Below are positions 63,744 to 64,000 of a stretch of 64,000 nucleotides of DNA, piece by piece. The stretch is from positions 210,399-274,398 of the forward strand of contig NZ_JAMZCU010000005.1 in the NCBI RefSeq assembly GCF_024273195.1, written 5' to 3'. Below the pieces are notes generated by a model, which searched no databases, was not told the origin of the DNA, and worked only from the letters and a program-made list of their open reading frames with translations. Each line of letters opens with the position of its first letter. Positions within the stretch are counted from its first letter, which is position 1. The DNA is from Devosia ureilytica. Its GTDB lineage: Bacteria; Pseudomonadota; Alphaproteobacteria; Rhizobiales; Devosiaceae. Both the position numbers and the translations under genes were made by a program.

Positions 63744-64000
63744 TAGCGGTACCTCACCTTGGGATCGAGATAGGCGTACAGAATATCCACGATCAGATTG
63801 AGCAGCAGGATCACGCCCATGTAGAGGACGGTCGTCCCGAGCACGATGCCATAGTCACGCGCCAGCGCTGCACTGATGAAATACTTGCCGATGCCGGGCA
63901 GGGCGAACACCTGCTCGACCACAAGCGAGCCCGTCAACAGCCCCGAAAGTGCCGGCCCCAGATAGGAGACCACGGGCAGCAGCGCCGGCTTGATGGCATG
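63743..64000 (-). CDS. Peptide-type ABC transporter permease (OppB-like), partial
   Basis: Only the C-terminal 85 residues are inside the window; the frame stays open to the right edge. SYLGPALSGLLTGSLVVEQV and the terminal YAYLDPKVRYR are typical of OppB/DppB. The remaining part and presumably the binding-protein gene lie beyond 64000. Confidence 0.9.
   Translation of the reverse strand, partial: HAIKPALLPVVSYLGPALSGLLTGSLVVEQVFALPGIGKYFISAALARDYGIVLGTTVLYMGVILLLNLIVDILYAYLDPKVRYR

Overview
The window looks like a chromosome segment of a GC-rich alphaproteobacterium of the order Hyphomicrobiales (Rhizobiales); Devosia or a relative is my best guess. The pointers are a GapR/DUF2312 gene, a secreted DUF1036 gene overlapping pyruvate kinase, a DUF882 peptidase, an MmgE/PrpD gene and a very high density of peptide-type ABC transporters. 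This is judged from gene content only, since no rRNA is present.

Layout. (1) 0.3-10.9 kb: an Opp/Dpp-type ABC operon with a CocE/NonD hydrolase, a divergent LysR regulator, and a two-gene unit (beta-lactamase-like serine hydrolase plus MmgE/PrpD). (2) 11.4-21.4 kb: a sugar-acid (aldarate-type) locus with two tandem MsAcT-like SGNH esterases, a solute-binding protein, an enolase-superfamily dehydratase, permeases and ATPases on the opposite strand, a GntR/FCD regulator and kdgD. A shared operator-like sequence, TAGTTATCATACAG, lies before several of these units. (3) 21.8-28.5 kb: a GntR-type regulator, a divergent aconitase and a tctCBA tripartite tricarboxylate transporter. (4) 29.0-45.5 kb: an MFS exporter, then the most interesting locus. 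It holds a LysR-type regulator with two HTH domains, a histidine-ammonia-lyase homologue lacking the MIO triad, a hydantoinase, an N-carbamoyl-amino-acid hydrolase, a DUF917 protein (S-methyl thiohydantoin desulfurase family), a urocanase homologue, a complete peptide-type ABC importer with two fused ATPases, and a double-DUF427 protein. Together these fit uptake and breakdown of ergothioneine or S-methyl-ergothioneine to glutamate. (5) 45.8-49.5 kb: a heavy-metal module of MerR regulator, P1B-type ATPase and a DMT transporter with a histidine-rich tail. (6) 50-61 kb: core genes, namely L,D-transpeptidase, DUF882 peptidase, dxs, an Lrp regulator, an Asp/Glu racemase family protein, a small flagellar-rod-like protein, gapR, DUF1036, pyk, rpmJ and a receiver protein. 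(7) 61.1-64.0 kb: the ATPases and permeases of a fourth peptide-type ABC operon, which continues past the right edge.

How it works together. Most of the first 45 kb is a series of self-contained 'import and degrade' islands, each with its own transporter, local regulator and catabolic enzymes. The right part is housekeeping. No rRNA, tRNA, CRISPR array, intact insertion sequence, phage gene or replication origin was recognised. All start sites, families and functions come from reading the sequence; no database search was run.
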